DNA of 64,000 bases from Roseovarius carneus (GCF_020141465.1 NZ_JAHSPD010000001.1:834501-898500), one strand, 5' to 3'; positions 45,924 to 56,488 are shown, numbered from the stretch's first letter. Program-made: numbers and translations. The notes: a model not told the origin generated them from the letters alone.

Positions 45924-46340
45924 TCAGCCCCGGCTCATCTGCGCTACAAGGCCCCGCATGTCATATCCCGCCGCTTCCGTTGCGCGCAGGATCTCCGCCT
46001 CGTCCACCTCGCCATGTTTCGCAATCGTCCAAAGCATGGTGCAGCGCGTCCCGCTCCGACAATAGGCCAGCACGGGCTGCGGCAGACCGGCGAGCGCTGC
46101 CTTGAAATCATCCACATCCGTCTCGCGCAGCATCCCCGACACGATTGGCACATTGCGAAACTCCAGCCCAGCCGCCTGCGCCGCCGCCTCAATCGCGGTG
46201 CAGTCGATCTGGCCAAATTCCTCCCCATCGGGCCGGTTGCACAGGATCGACCGAAAGCCCGCCCCGGCAATATCCGGCACATCCTCGGGGCTGATCTGTG
46301 GAGAGACGGAGAAATGGTCGGAAATCTTGCGCAGGTCCAT
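45924..46340 (-). CDS. TIGR01244/DUF442-type phosphatase-like protein
   Basis: A 138-residue protein with a dual-specificity-phosphatase-like fold. It starts MDLRKISDHFSVSPQISPED and has the P-loop LAYCRSGTRCTMLW (CX4R-like, residues about 94-107). The family (DUF442, also found fused to persulfide dioxygenase-like beta-lactamase fold domains) is linked to sulfur metabolism, where it has been called a sulfur transferase. Here no such neighbour exists. The start at 46340 is a late Met, chosen to fit the family N-terminus. Confidence 0.8.
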   Translation of the reverse strand: MDLRKISDHFSVSPQISPEDVPDIAGAGFRSILCNRPDGEEFGQIDCTAIEAAAQAAGLEFRNVPIVSGMLRETDVDDFKAALAGLPQPVLAYCRSGTRCTMLWTIAKHGEVDEAEILRATEAAGYDMRGLVAQMSRG

Positions 46341-46461
46341 GGTGGGGCTCCTTTTTCTGCGCCCATACTGACGCCAAATCGCAGTCCTTTTCAATGCCGG
46401 TGCGTTGACAAATCCGCAGGCCCTGCCAAACCTGATCCGTTCAAAAGGGGAGGCCGCGAAT

Positions 46462-49400
46462 ATGTCAGGCGCATGGGAATTCTGGATCGACCGGGGCGGC
46501 ACATTTACCGATATCGTGGCCCAGGACCCCGGTGGGGCGATCCACACCCACAAGCTTCTGTCGGTGAACCCCGAACGCTATGCCGATGCTGCCGTGCAAG
46601 GTATCCGCGACGTGATGGGCGTTACGGGCGATTTCGCTCCCGGCTCCATCCGCGCGGTCAAGATGGGCACGACCGTGGCCACCAATGCCCTGTTGGAGCG
46701 CAAGGGCGAGCGGGTTCTGCTGATGATCACTAGAGGGTTCCGCGACCTGCTGCTCATTGGCTACCAAACCCGCCCGCGCCTCTTTGATCTGCATATCAAA
46801 CGCCCCGACCTGCTCTATGAGGACGTGGCCGAGCTTCATGAGCGTCTGGATGCGTCGGGCCAAGTGGTCAAACCGCTGAATGAGGCACGCGCGCGCGCAG
46901 ATCTGCAAGCGGCCTATGATAGTGGCATCCGTGCCGTGGCCATCGCAGGCCTGCATGCCTATCTCAACCCCGCGCATGAGGCCCGCGTAGCCGAGATTGC
47001 CCGCGAGATCGGTTTCACCCAAATCAGCACAAGCCATGAGGTCTCCCGCCTTGCCAAACTGGTCGGGCGGGGCGACACCACGGTGGTGGACGCCTATCTC
47101 TCGCCGATCCTGCGCCGCTATGTCGATCTGGTGGCGGGCGCGCTGGATCTGGGCACCGCCTGCGAGACGCTCCTCTTCATGCAATCAAGCGGTGGCCTCA
47201 CCGAGGCGCGCCGGTTTCAGGGCAAGGACGCGATCCTCTCGGGCCCCGCAGGCGGCATCGTCGGCATGGTCCATACCGGCGAGGCGGCAGGCTTTGATGC
47301 GCTCATCGGTTTTGACATGGGTGGCACCAGTACCGATGTCAGCCACTATCACGGCGCGTTCGAGCGAAGCTTTGAGACCGAAGTGGCGGGCGTGCGGATG
47401 CGTGCGCCGATGATGGATATTCATACCGTCGCGGCTGGCGGTGGCAGCATCTGCACCTTCCGGGATGGCCGTTTTCAGGTCGGACCCGAAAGCGCTGGCG
47501 CCGATCCCGGACCCGCCTGCTATCGCAGGGGCGGCCCGCTGACCGTAACCGATTGCAACGTCATGCTGGGTAAGCTCACCCCCGATCATTTCCCTCATGT
47601 CTTTGGTCCAAACGCGGATCAGCCGCTTGATGCGGATGTCGTGCGCACCAAGTTTGCCGCACTGGCCAAGGAAGTCTCGCAAGAAACCAGCGAGGCCCCC
47701 CGGACGCCCGAGGATATGGCCACCGGCTTTCTGCGTATCGCCATCGACAACATGGCCAACGCGATCAAGAAAATCTCCGTGCAGCGCGGCCATGACGTGA
47801 CCCGCTATACCCTGCAATGCTTTGGCGGCGCGGGCGGGCAACATGCCTGCGGTGTGGCCGATGCACTCGGCATGCGCCGTGTTCTCGTCCATCCCTATGC
47901 GGGCGTGCTCAGCGCCTATGGCATGGGGCTCGCCCCCATCACTGCCATGCGCGAGGCACAGATTGACCTGCCTCTGACGCAGTATGATGAGACCCTAACA
48001 CTGCGCAAAACGCTCATTGATGAGGCGATGGCCGAAGTCACCGCCCAAGGCGGCACCGCCCCCACCGCCCAAACCGAGCTGCACCTGCGGTATGACGGCT
48101 CGCACCAGACCCTGCCCGTGCCCTCAGACGCGCCCGATCCAAAAGCCGCCTTTGAGGCTGCGCATAAACAGCGCTACGGCTTCACCTCACCCGCCCGCGA
48201 TATCCTGATTGAGATGATCTCCATCGAGGCAATAGGCGCCATCGGCACGCCCGCGCCCCTCACACCCCAAAACGGCAATGGTGCCCCCAAAGCCCATACC
48301 GAGATGTATGCGGATGCCAAATGGCAGAACGTGCCCATCCATGACCGCGAGGCGCTCGACCCCACAGCCACGATCCAAGGCCCCGCCATCATCACCGAGC
48401 TTACAGGCACTAACATCATCGAGCCTGGCTGGGCCGCCCATGTCGATGCCCACGCCAACCTTATTATTGAGCGCATGGACACGGCCCAAACCGCCCCTTC
48501 GGCCACCGCAAAGGCCGACCCCGTGCTGCTGGAGGTGTTCAACAACCTCTTCATGTCCGTAGCCGACCAAATGGGCGCGACCCTCGCCAACACATCTTGG
48601 TCGGTGAATATCAAGGAACGGCTCGACTTCTCCTGTGCCATTTTCGATGCGGCGGGCGATCTGGTCGCCAATGCCCCCCACGTGCCCGTTCACCTCGGTT
48701 CCATGTCCGACAGCGTCCGCACCGTGATGCGCCTGAACCCTGATGTGCGGCCCGGTGACGCCTACATGCTCAACTCGCCCTATAATGGCGGCACGCATCT
48801 GCCCGACGTCACCGTAATCACACCCGTCTTTGTTGCCGACAAACCCGTCCTCTGGCTTGGGTCACGCGGCCACCATGCGGATATCGGCGGACGTACCCCC
48901 GGCAGCGCACCCCCAGACAGCACCCATATCGACGAGGAAGGCGTGCTGATCGACAACGTGCAACTGGTCGACCAAGGCACGTTCCTTGAGGCTGAGGCCG
49001 AGGCGACACTCGCCACCGCCAAATACCCCTGCCGCAACATTCCGCAGAACATGGCCGATCTCAAGGCGCAGGTCGCCGCGAACGAGACCGGGCGGCAGGA
49101 GCTCGTGAAGGTGATCAACACCTACGGGCTGGACGTGGTGCAGGCTTATATGGGCCATGTGCAGGACAATGCCGAGGCCAGCGTGCGTGCGGTCTTGGGC
49201 AACCTGAAGGACGGGCATTACGTCTACCCGATGGATATCGGCACCCAGATCGAGGTGCGTGTGACCGTGGACCAGGACGCGCGCGAAGCCGTAATTGATT
49301 TCACCGGCACCTCGCCGCAGCATAGCGGCAATTACAACGCTCCACGGTCCATCTGCGATGCGGTCGTGCTTTATGTTTTCCGCACGATGGTAGGCGCGGA

Positions 49401-50037
49401 TATCCCCCTGAACCAGGGCTGCCTCAAGCCGCTGCGCATCATCGTGCCCGAAGGCTCCATGCTCAACCCCGTCCGCCCCGCCGCCGTAATCGCGGGCAAT
49501 ACGGAAGTGAGCCAAGCCGCGTGCAACGCGCTCTATGGCGCGCTTGGCGTGTTGGCGGGCAGTCAGGCGACGATGAACAATTTCGTCTGGGGCAATGATG
49601 ATTTCCAGAACTATGAGACGATCGCGGGCGGCACTGGTGCCGGCCCGGATTTCAATGGATGCGACGCGGTGCAGAGCCACATGACCAACACCCGCATGAC
49701 CGATCCGGAGATCTTGGAAAAACGCTTTCCCGTGCGGTTGGAAAGCTTTGGGATTAGAGACTGTTCCGGCGGAAAAGGGCAATATCGCGGTGGGCATGGC
49801 GTGCTTCGCGAGATGCGGTTTCTGGAGCCTGTCACGGTGACAACGCTCTGCTCACACCGCATCGTGCCGCCCTTTGGGGTGGATGGTGGAGCGCCGGGCG
49901 AGGTGGGCCTGAACTGGGCTGTGATGCCGGATGGCACACGGTGCGACATGCGCGGCAATGACGAGATTGACCTGCCATCGGGCGCGGTGTTCGGCATGGC
50001 CACACCCGGCGGCGGGGGCTGGGGCAAAGTGGGTTAG
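46462..50037 (+). CDS. 5-oxoprolinase/hydantoinase (fused HyuA-HyuB)
   Basis: A 1191-residue fused protein. The N-terminal half is an ASKHA-type HyuA domain (WIDRGGTFTDIV, GTTVATNALLERKGERV, IGFDMGGTSTDVSHY). The C-terminal half from about residue 690 is HyuB (VFNNLFMSVADQMGATLANT, VPVHLGSMSDSV, NSPYNGGTHLPDVTVITPVF and a final GGGGWG). This is the layout of ATP-dependent 5-oxoprolinase, which opens 5-oxoproline to glutamate in the glutathione cycle. A related hydantoinase or acetophenone-carboxylase-like role is possible. The start at 46462 follows GGGGAGG. Confidence 0.93.
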   Translation: MSGAWEFWIDRGGTFTDIVAQDPGGAIHTHKLLSVNPERYADAAVQGIRDVMGVTGDFAPGSIRAVKMGTTVATNALLERKGERVLLMITRGFRDLLLIGYQTRPRLFDLHIKRPDLLYEDVAELHERLDASGQVVKPLNEARARADLQAAYDSGIRAVAIAGLHAYLNPAHEARVAEIAREIGFTQISTSHEVSRLAKLVGRGDTTVVDAYLSPILRRYVDLVAGALDLGTACETLLFMQSSGGLTEARRFQGKDAILSGPAGGIVGMVHTGEAAGFDALIGFDMGGTSTDVSHYHGAFERSFETEVAGVRMRAPMMDIHTVAAGGGSICTFRDGRFQVGPESAGADPGPACYRRGGPLTVTDCNVMLGKLTPDHFPHVFGPNADQPLDADVVRTKFAALAKEVSQETSEAPRTPEDMATGFLRIAIDNMANAIKKISVQRGHDVTRYTLQCFGGAGGQHACGVADALGMRRVLVHPYAGVLSAYGMGLAPITAMREAQIDLPLTQYDETLTLRKTLIDEAMAEVTAQGGTAPTAQTELHLRYDGSHQTLPVPSDAPDPKAAFEAAHKQRYGFTSPARDILIEMISIEAIGAIGTPAPLTPQNGNGAPKAHTEMYADAKWQNVPIHDREALDPTATIQGPAIITELTGTNIIEPGWAAHVDAHANLIIERMDTAQTAPSATAKADPVLLEVFNNLFMSVADQMGATLANTSWSVNIKERLDFSCAIFDAAGDLVANAPHVPVHLGSMSDSVRTVMRLNPDVRPGDAYMLNSPYNGGTHLPDVTVITPVFVADKPVLWLGSRGHHADIGGRTPGSAPPDSTHIDEEGVLIDNVQLVDQGTFLEAEAEATLATAKYPCRNIPQNMADLKAQVAANETGRQELVKVINTYGLDVVQAYMGHVQDNAEASVRAVLGNLKDGHYVYPMDIGTQIEVRVTVDQDAREAVIDFTGTSPQHSGNYNAPRSICDAVVLYVFRTMVGADIPLNQGCLKPLRIIVPEGSMLNPVRPAAVIAGNTEVSQAACNALYGALGVLAGSQATMNNFVWGNDDFQNYETIAGGTGAGPDFNGCDAVQSHMTNTRMTDPEILEKRFPVRLESFGIRDCSGGKGQYRGGHGVLREMRFLEPVTVTTLCSHRIVPPFGVDGGAPGEVGLNWAVMPDGTRCDMRGNDEIDLPSGAVFGMATPGGGGWGKVG

Positions 50038-50056
50038 CCGCGCATCAACAGACCGC

Positions 50057-50166
50057 GGGCTGGTGAACCGGCAGAATTGAGATGCACTTTATGGTAGCCA
50101 AGCCAGTCCAATCTCTGTTGAGCGCATGAGTTGTCTAATCACCAGCCCGTTCGGGCGGTCTGGTGA
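50057..50166 (+). promoter_or_regulatory. Alternative hairpins in the leader of radC
   Basis: GGGCTGGTGA (50057-50066) can pair perfectly with TCACCAGCCC (50139-50148). The same TCACCAG (50139-50145) can instead pair with CTGGTGA (50160-50166), with CCCG/CGGG inside. The two structures exclude each other. They lie in the 215-base gap between the oxoprolinase gene and radC, which holds no gene. A terminator for the upstream gene or an attenuator could use this, but no T-run follows. Confidence 0.4.
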
Positions 50167-50213
50167 TGCGCGGCGGCCTATCGGCCTTGATTCCGCGCAG
50201 CAGCGCATTCACT

Positions 50214-50228
50214 TTAACGTTGTATTAA
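50214..50228 (+). promoter_or_regulatory. CtrA-type binding site upstream of radC
   Basis: TTAA (50214-50217), seven bases, TTAA (50225-50228): a perfect match to the CtrA consensus TTAA-N7-TTAA. It lies 24 bases before the radC start. CtrA is the cell-cycle/motility response regulator of alphaproteobacteria, which in Rhodobacterales also controls gene transfer agents and DNA-uptake or repair genes. Confidence 0.7.
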
Positions 50229-50252
50229 CCACGCGCACGCAATCCTCACCCC

Positions 50253-51020
50253 ATGTCAGGATTCTCCCAGTTCTCCGAGGCCCCGATGCCTCTGTTCTCT
50301 GCTGATGAGGCAGAGCCCGTCACCCCGCGCGCACCGGGCGCGCCCCAACCCTCCTATATCCGCGACCACCGCCGCCGCCTGCGCGAACGGTTCATGGTGG
50401 GCGGCGCGGGGGCCATGCCCGATTACGAGCTGTTGGAGCTTGTCCTCTTCCGCGCGATCCCCCGTAAGGACGTGAAGCCCCTCGCGCGCGCATTGCTCGA
50501 CCAGTTCGGGGATTTCAACGGTGTGCTCTCCGCCCCGCCTGCACGGCTCAGCACGGTCTCCGGCGTGGGCGATGCGGTGATCGCAGAGCTGAAGATCATC
50601 GAGGCCGCCAGCCACCGGCTTTCGCGCTCCAAGGTCTTGCGGCGGCAGGTGCTCAGCTCATGGGGCGCGCTTGTTGACTATTGCCACACCACCATGGCGC
50701 ACCGTGCGACCGAGCAGTTTCGTATCTTCTACCTCGACACGAAAAACACCCTGATCGCGGACGAAGAACAAGCGACTGGCACCGTCGATCACGTCCCCGT
50801 TTACCCCCGCGAAGTGGTCAAACGGGCGTTGGAGCTAAACGCCTCCGCGCTCATTCTGGTGCACAATCACCCCTCTGGCGATCCCACACCATCCGAGGCG
50901 GATATCACCATGACCCGGCGGGTGCAGGACGCGGCAGAAATCATGGGGATCACCCTGCATGACCATCTCATCATCGGAAAATCTTGCGAGCTGAGCTTTC
51001 GCAGCGAGGGGTATCTCTAG
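50253..51020 (+). CDS. radC: RadC-family JAB1/MPN-domain protein
   Basis: A 255-residue protein: a helix-hairpin-helix region (LSTVSGVGDAVIAELKIIEA, about residues 99-118) and a C-terminal JAB1/MPN metalloprotein domain with the zinc motif LVHNHPSGDPTPSEAD and the conserved Glu in DHVPVYPREV. The old name refers to a radiation mutant, but the real function is not settled; a link to natural competence exists in other bacteria. The presence of a CtrA site in front fits co-regulation with DNA-uptake functions. An alternative start lies at residue 12. Confidence 0.92.
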   Translation: MSGFSQFSEAPMPLFSADEAEPVTPRAPGAPQPSYIRDHRRRLRERFMVGGAGAMPDYELLELVLFRAIPRKDVKPLARALLDQFGDFNGVLSAPPARLSTVSGVGDAVIAELKIIEAASHRLSRSKVLRRQVLSSWGALVDYCHTTMAHRATEQFRIFYLDTKNTLIADEEQATGTVDHVPVYPREVVKRALELNASALILVHNHPSGDPTPSEADITMTRRVQDAAEIMGITLHDHLIIGKSCELSFRSEGYL

Positions 51021-51031
51021 ACCAGCGCGCC

Positions 51032-52588
51032 TTACCGGACCCAGACCTCGACCCGGCGGTTGGCTTTGCGGCCCCATTCGCTGTCATCACAGGCCATCGG
51101 CATCGCCTCACCAAACGCTTCCGTGGAAAGCGACAGTCTCTCCATATTTGCAGTCTCAGCAGCTGTCACGACCGCATCTCGCACCGCGGCCGCCCGTCTC
51201 AGTGCAATTCGTTGATTGACCGCAGCCGCACCTTCCCCATCCGAAAACCCGACAAAAACAAGCCGTCGCCCATCGTAATACCCGCTCTCAAACGCGCGGG
51301 CGAGCTGTGCGATATTCGAGCGTGATTGCGCATCCAGACGCGCCGATCCCGCCTCAAACCGAAAAGTGGTGGTGAGCCGTTTCAGCGGGCTCAAAACCTC
51401 CACCATCCGCTGCAAATCCTCAAGGCTCACATCCTCACCAGCCCGCAACACGGCATTGGCAAAGCGATCTCCCTGGGAGTTGATCTCAATCTCTTCGGGG
51501 AGCTGGTCAACAAACCCGGCGCGACGGATCACCAACTGCGCGGCAGGCTCCAGGGTAAAGGCGAGAAATTCACGGATCAGCTTGGGAAAGCGCCGGGCGG
51601 GCATGTAGAGAAACATGGGCGCGGTCAGCGGATAATCCTCGGTCTTCACGGCGCGGCGCGTGGCTTGCTTCGCAAACCCACACGCCCCCGTCAGCGCAAG
51701 CTCGAAGGTCAGCCCCATATCGGATCGGCTCCCCACGCCCAGCGCAAAGGGATCACCCGCCACAGCCTCAGTCAGGGACAGGCTATCGGCATGGGTAAGC
51801 GCGCCCTCGGCAAAGCCCTCGCGGTCCAGCAACATCCGTTGCTGCGTGGACTGGCCAAGCCCTGTTGATGGGTCATGCACATGCACGGCAATGGGCGCAT
51901 CGGGGCCACCAAGATCGACCCAATTGTCGATTGTCCCAGCCAGAACAAGGTTGAGATCAGGGGTGGAAATTGTGGTCACCGCACTGCCCGCTGCAACCAC
52001 AGGGACCAACGCATCAAGTGCCAGAACCCGGCTGCGCCGCGCATCCGTAAGATCGCCCAGTCCCTCCTCACGCGCGCGCGCGGCCTCATCACGGCTTACC
52101 TCGCGCAGGGACATGACCATGTCGGCCTCACCCACCAGAAGATCGGCAAAGCCTTCGTCCGTGTTGGTCAGATGAAAGTAAAACCGCCCGCGCGGCTGCC
52201 CGTTTTCGGGATCGCTCAGTTCATAGACAAAGCGTGTGTCCGAGACATTCTCCCGCTCAAGATCGAGCCCTTCGCGCAGGGCAAACGCCTCTATCAGCGC
52301 GGGCATCAGGACTCTGCCAATCGTCGGCGCGCCCGAGAGGCGCAGCTCTGCCACGAACGCCGAGAGGTTCGGACATCCCGGCCCGTCACACAGCACGCCC
52401 GAGCCATCCACGGTCAACTCGCCATAGATCGTATCAACGCGGTAAAACTCCCCGTCATAGCCCAGAAGGTTGCCGGATATCTCGACCGCACCATCGCGTG
52501 AGGTCAGCGTGACATCCTGCCCAAAAGCAGTAAGGGCAGAGCCCAAAAAGAAAAGTGCGGCGAAAATCGCCGCACGTAAGACAGCCAT
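51032..52588 (-). CDS. OmpA-fused phosphate-type substrate-binding protein
   Basis: A 518-residue protein with signal peptide (ALFFLGSALTAFG). The middle (about residues 75-370) is a PstS-like periplasmic binding domain. The C-terminus (from about residue 398) is an OmpA/MotB peptidoglycan-binding domain with FEAGSARLDAQSRSNIAQLA, VGFSDGEGAAAVNQRIALRR and GRKANRRVEVWVR. The two domains in one chain would anchor a solute-binding protein to the cell wall. No ABC transporter genes are near. It starts 25 bases downstream of the next minus-strand gene and may be co-transcribed with it. Confidence 0.85.
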   Translation of the reverse strand: MAVLRAAIFAALFFLGSALTAFGQDVTLTSRDGAVEISGNLLGYDGEFYRVDTIYGELTVDGSGVLCDGPGCPNLSAFVAELRLSGAPTIGRVLMPALIEAFALREGLDLERENVSDTRFVYELSDPENGQPRGRFYFHLTNTDEGFADLLVGEADMVMSLREVSRDEAARAREEGLGDLTDARRSRVLALDALVPVVAAGSAVTTISTPDLNLVLAGTIDNWVDLGGPDAPIAVHVHDPSTGLGQSTQQRMLLDREGFAEGALTHADSLSLTEAVAGDPFALGVGSRSDMGLTFELALTGACGFAKQATRRAVKTEDYPLTAPMFLYMPARRFPKLIREFLAFTLEPAAQLVIRRAGFVDQLPEEIEINSQGDRFANAVLRAGEDVSLEDLQRMVEVLSPLKRLTTTFRFEAGSARLDAQSRSNIAQLARAFESGYYDGRRLVFVGFSDGEGAAAVNQRIALRRAAAVRDAVVTAAETANMERLSLSTEAFGEAMPMACDDSEWGRKANRRVEVWVR

Positions 52589-52613
52589 GACTGCCCCCTT
52601 GAAATGTTGCGGA

Positions 52614-53642
52614 TCAGTTCCGCGCGAGTGTCAGGTCATTGAGCAAGTTTTTCAACACCAGAAACTCACCAACCGCATCGCAATCGGGCATCGCAAGGGT
52701 CACGTCCTGCACTTTGAGCACGCCGGACTGATTAAGCTGTAGGGATTGGGCCTCAATATCGCGCCCGCAATTGGCCTCGGTGATCGCAGCCTCGACGTTG
52801 AGGGCCACATCACCGTCCTGTCCGGACATGCCGGCGGGGAAAGTATAGACCTCCGCCAGAAGCGCCTCGGGCAGGGCGGAATCACCCAAACGGGTCATGA
52901 AGCCGGTATTGCCCGTGGCAGCAGCAGCGGCATCACGTGGCGCGTCTGCCGACACATGCCCGTCCGTGCCATAATCCGCGCCAAATTCAAGCGCATGAAG
53001 GGCGACACCAAGGTCGTCTTTCCATTGCACAACGGCTCGCTCATAGGCACCGAGCGAGGTGACCTCAGCTGTGGCAACAGCGCCTTCGCCATTGGGGAAG
53101 GCGACGATGAAGACAGCATTGCTCGACAAGGCGGGGACCAGCATTTCGGCAGAGCCGCTTTCATCTGTTACTTGGCTGAACATCATGCCGTTGTGGTGCA
53201 GCGTGAAGCGTTCGTTCGGCATGCAGGTCACATCGAGCGAAAGGGTCACCATCGCACCGGCAAAGGGTTCGGCGCTCAGAAGATATTCGCACGAGAACGT
53301 CGGCACGGCCTCTTCCTGCGGCAGGTCTGCGGCAGGCGGTGGGGTCGTGTCGAGCGCGGCCGGGATCGCCTCGGGCATGGGGAGGGGCTCAGGCATGGCC
53401 GCGGGAGGTGCAGGCATGGCCGCAAGCGGCACAGGGGCCGCCGCCGTGATGGTAATCTCCTCCAGAGCGACCTGACCTTCGGGTAGGGCGTCTGCGGCAG
53501 TCTCTGCGGGGATGGGAGCAGGCGGAGCCACTTGCGCAGCTTGCATCACAGGCGCGGACGTGCCGGATTGAATGAAATGGCCCGCACCCAGCGCGATCGC
53601 CAGCGTGCCGCATCCCAGTGCGATCATCTTGATCTTATCCAT
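52614..53642 (-). CDS. Membrane-anchored Pro/Ala-rich periplasmic protein of unknown function
   Basis: A 342-residue protein with one N-terminal anchor (MIALGCGTLAIALGAGHFIQ), a Pro/Ala/Glu-rich linker to about residue 110, and a C-terminal Cys-containing domain (EYLLSAEPFAGAMVTLSLDV, VTCMPNERFTLHHNG, GRDIEAQSLQLNQSG). It looks like a Rhodobacterales-type envelope protein. I know no function. It is followed on the same strand by the OmpA-fused protein, so a joint envelope role is plausible. Confidence 0.75.
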   Translation of the reverse strand: MDKIKMIALGCGTLAIALGAGHFIQSGTSAPVMQAAQVAPPAPIPAETAADALPEGQVALEEITITAAAPVPLAAMPAPPAAMPEPLPMPEAIPAALDTTPPPAADLPQEEAVPTFSCEYLLSAEPFAGAMVTLSLDVTCMPNERFTLHHNGMMFSQVTDESGSAEMLVPALSSNAVFIVAFPNGEGAVATAEVTSLGAYERAVVQWKDDLGVALHALEFGADYGTDGHVSADAPRDAAAAATGNTGFMTRLGDSALPEALLAEVYTFPAGMSGQDGDVALNVEAAITEANCGRDIEAQSLQLNQSGVLKVQDVTLAMPDCDAVGEFLVLKNLLNDLTLARN

Positions 53643-53755
53643 ACCTACATTCCCTCAAATAAAATTGGGTCAAAGCAGAAGGTAGGTGGCAATCTTGGCA
53701 GTGATGTGACCGTTATGGGGTGAATTCGGGCCACTATGAGGCAGCCCGAAAGGTA

Positions 53756-56488
53756 TCAGGCCAAGCGGCCATGGCAATGTTTGAACTTCTTGCCCGATCC
53801 GCAGGGACACTCGGAATTGCGCCCCGGATTGCCCCATGTGGTGGGATCTGCCTCATCGAAGCCTTCAATCGCAGCCCCTGCGGTGATGGCGGCACCCTTG
53901 GATGGAATCTTGTCGGATGTTGGCGCATCTGTACCGGCGGCGGCGCCCGCTGCGATCTTGGTCTGCTCGGCGATCATCTGCTGGACCAACGCGTTGCGCT
54001 CTTCCTCGGACATGGGTGCGACCTGAGCCAGCTTTTGCGTCACGTCCTGACGCAAGCCGTCGAGCATGGATTCAAACAGTTGAAACGCTTCGTTCTTATA
54101 CTCGTTGAGCGGGTCCCGCTGCGCATAGCCACGAAACGCCACGACGGAGCGCAGATGCTCCAGCATAAGCAGATGCTCGCGCCATTTGCCGTCGATGGTT
54201 TGCAGCAGCATCTGTTTTTCGATGCGGCGCATATCCTCGGGGCCAAAGGCCACGGCCTTTTGGGCCATCATCTCATTGGCGGCTTTTTCGATTCGTTCGC
54301 TGATCTCTTCGTCGTCAACGCCTTCTTCCTCGCCCCACGCAACCACGGGCAGGTCCATGTTCATCCGCTCCATCAACGCCTGATGAAACCCTTCCATGTC
54401 CCACTGATCCGCATAGGTCTTGGGCGGCATATACTGATCAACCAGATCGTCGATCACCTCGGCACGCATGTCGCCGATCACTTCCGACAGGTCCTCGGAT
54501 TTCATGATGTCGAGACGCTGGGCAAAGATCACCTTGCGCTGCTCGTTCATCACATCGTCAAATTTCAAAAGTTGCTTGCGAATGTCAAAGTTGCGCCCTT
54601 CGACCTTGGCCTGCGCGCGCTCCAGCGATTTGTTCACCCATGGGTGGATGATCGCCTCGTCCTCTTTCATGCCCAGACCGGCCAGAACCTTCTCAAGCCG
54701 TTCCGAGCCGAAGATGCGCATCAGATCGTCATCAAGGCTGAGGTAGAACGCGGACATGCCCGGATCCCCCTGACGGCCCGACCGGCCACGCAGCTGATTG
54801 TCGATCCGTCGGCTCTCGTGGCGCTCGGTGGCCAGAACGAAAAGCCCACCCGCGTCGGTCACGGCTTTCTCATCGGCGGTATGCGCGTCTTCGATCCGCT
54901 TGCGGATCTCGTCGGCATCGCCTTCAGGGTCGGCGGCAATCGCGTCGAGCACTTTCAGCTCTACATTCCCACCCAGCTTAATATCGGTGCCGCGCCCGGC
55001 CATGTTGGTGGCAATCGTCACAGCGTTCAGCTTGCCGGCATCGCCGACAATCTGCGCCTCTTTCTCATGCTGGCGGGCGTTGAGCACGTTATGCTCAATC
55101 CCTTCAGTGGTCAGAAGCTGGCTCAGCGTCTCGGATTTCTCAATCGACGTGGTGCCAACCAGAATGGGCTGACCCTTTTCATGGGCCTTGCGCACGGCCT
55201 GGATCACGGCTTTGAACTTCTCGCCTTGGGTGCGGTAGACCGCATCATCCTTGTCGATCCGCGCGATGGGGCGGTTGGTGGGCACTTCGACCACACCAAG
55301 CCCGTAGATCTCGGCAAATTCATCGGCCTCGGTCGCGGCGGTGCCTGTCATACCGCTCAGCGTGTTATACAGGCGAAAATAGTTCTGGAAGGTCACAGAG
55401 GCGAGCGTGACGTTCTCGGGTTTGATATCGCAGCCCTCTTTCGCCTCAATCGCCTGATGCAGACCATCCGACAGACGCCGCCCGGACATCATCCGGCCCG
55501 TGAATTCGTCGATCAGAACGACCTCACCGTCGCGAACGATGTAATCCTTGTCCTTGGTAAAGAGTTTGTGCGCCCGCAAACCCTGATTGACGTGGTGCAC
55601 GATCGTAGTGCTTTCAGGATCGTAGAGCGATTGCTCCTCGGGCAGCACGCCACGCGTCACAAGAAGCTCTTCGAGAAATTCGTTGCCGTCATCTGTGAAG
55701 GTCACGTTGCGGGTCTTCTCATCAAGCTTGTAGTGCTCGTCCAGAAGCTCGGGGATCAGCAGATCAATGGCGGTATAAAGCTCGGACCGGTCCTGCGCGG
55801 GGCCGGAGATGATCAAGGGCGTGCGCGCCTCATCGATCAGGATACTGTCCACCTCGTCCACGATGGCAAAGTTATGGCCATGCTGGCTCATCTGGCTCAG
55901 CTCAGGCTTCATGTTATCGCGCAGATAGTCGAACCCAAGCTCGTTATTGGTGGCATAGGTCACATCGCAAGCGTAGGCCGCGCGCTTTTCCACATCATCC
56001 TGATTGGGATAAACGCAGCCCGTAGTCATGCCCAGCGCGGAGAACACATTGCTCATCCACTCGCTGTCGCGCTTGGCCAGATAATCGTTCACCGTGACGA
56101 TATGCACGCCCTTTCCGGTCAGCGCGTTGAGATAGGCCGGAAAGGTGGCCACAAGGGTCTTGCCCTCGCCCGTTTTCATCTCGGCGATATTGCCCTGATG
56201 CAGGAAAATACCGCCCATAAGCTGCACATCGAACGCCCGAAGGCCCAAGGCCCGCCACGCGCCTTCGCGGCAATTCGCAAACGCCTCTGGCAAAAGCGCA
56301 TCAAGGCTTTCACCGCCCTTGGCCCGCTCACGAAGCTCTGCTGTCTTGTCGATCAAGCCCTGATCGCTCAGCGCCTGCATCTCAGGCTCAAGCGCGTTGA
56401 TCTGCGCCACAAGGGGCCGCGCGGTCTTGACCTTGCGATCATTCGGGGTTCCGAAAACTTTACGCGCGACAGTTCCTAAACCCAGCAT
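53756..56488 (-). CDS. secA: Preprotein translocase ATPase SecA
   Basis: A 910-residue motor that drives unfolded preproteins through SecYEG. The Walker A motif is [10 protein letters not shown], the Walker B-type motif [13 protein letters not shown], then helicase motifs such as [13 protein letters not shown] and [14 protein letters not shown]. The C-terminus has the zinc-binding [14 protein letters not shown]. Length is normal. The ATG at 56488 follows GGAG and gives the usual start [14 protein letters not shown]; an earlier Met at 56515 is less likely. It is divergent from the parvulin gene. Confidence 0.97.
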   Translation of the reverse strand: MLGLGTVARKVFGTPNDRKVKTARPLVAQINALEPEMQALSDQGLIDKTAELRERAKGGESLDALLPEAFANCREGAWRALGLRAFDVQLMGGIFLHQGNIAEMKTGEGKTLVATFPAYLNALTGKGVHIVTVNDYLAKRDSEWMSNVFSALGMTTGCVYPNQDDVEKRAAYACDVTYATNNELGFDYLRDNMKPELSQMSQHGHNFAIVDEVDSILIDEARTPLIISGPAQDRSELYTAIDLLIPELLDEHYKLDEKTRNVTFTDDGNEFLEELLVTRGVLPEEQSLYDPESTTIVHHVNQGLRAHKLFTKDKDYIVRDGEVVLIDEFTGRMMSGRRLSDGLHQAIEAKEGCDIKPENVTLASVTFQNYFRLYNTLSGMTGTAATEADEFAEIYGLGVVEVPTNRPIARIDKDDAVYRTQGEKFKAVIQAVRKAHEKGQPILVGTTSIEKSETLSQLLTTEGIEHNVLNARQHEKEAQIVGDAGKLNAVTIATNMAGRGTDIKLGGNVELKVLDAIAADPEGDADEIRKRIEDAHTADEKAVTDAGGLFVLATERHESRRIDNQLRGRSGRQGDPGMSAFYLSLDDDLMRIFGSERLEKVLAGLGMKEDEAIIHPWVNKSLERAQAKVEGRNFDIRKQLLKFDDVMNEQRKVIFAQRLDIMKSEDLSEVIGDMRAEVIDDLVDQYMPPKTYADQWDMEGFHQALMERMNMDLPVVAWGEEEGVDDEEISERIEKAANEMMAQKAVAFGPEDMRRIEKQMLLQTIDGKWREHLLMLEHLRSVVAFRGYAQRDPLNEYKNEAFQLFESMLDGLRQDVTQKLAQVAPMSEEERNALVQQMIAEQTKIAAGAAAGTDAPTSDKIPSKGAAITAGAAIEGFDEADPTTWGNPGRNSECPCGSGKKFKHCHGRLA

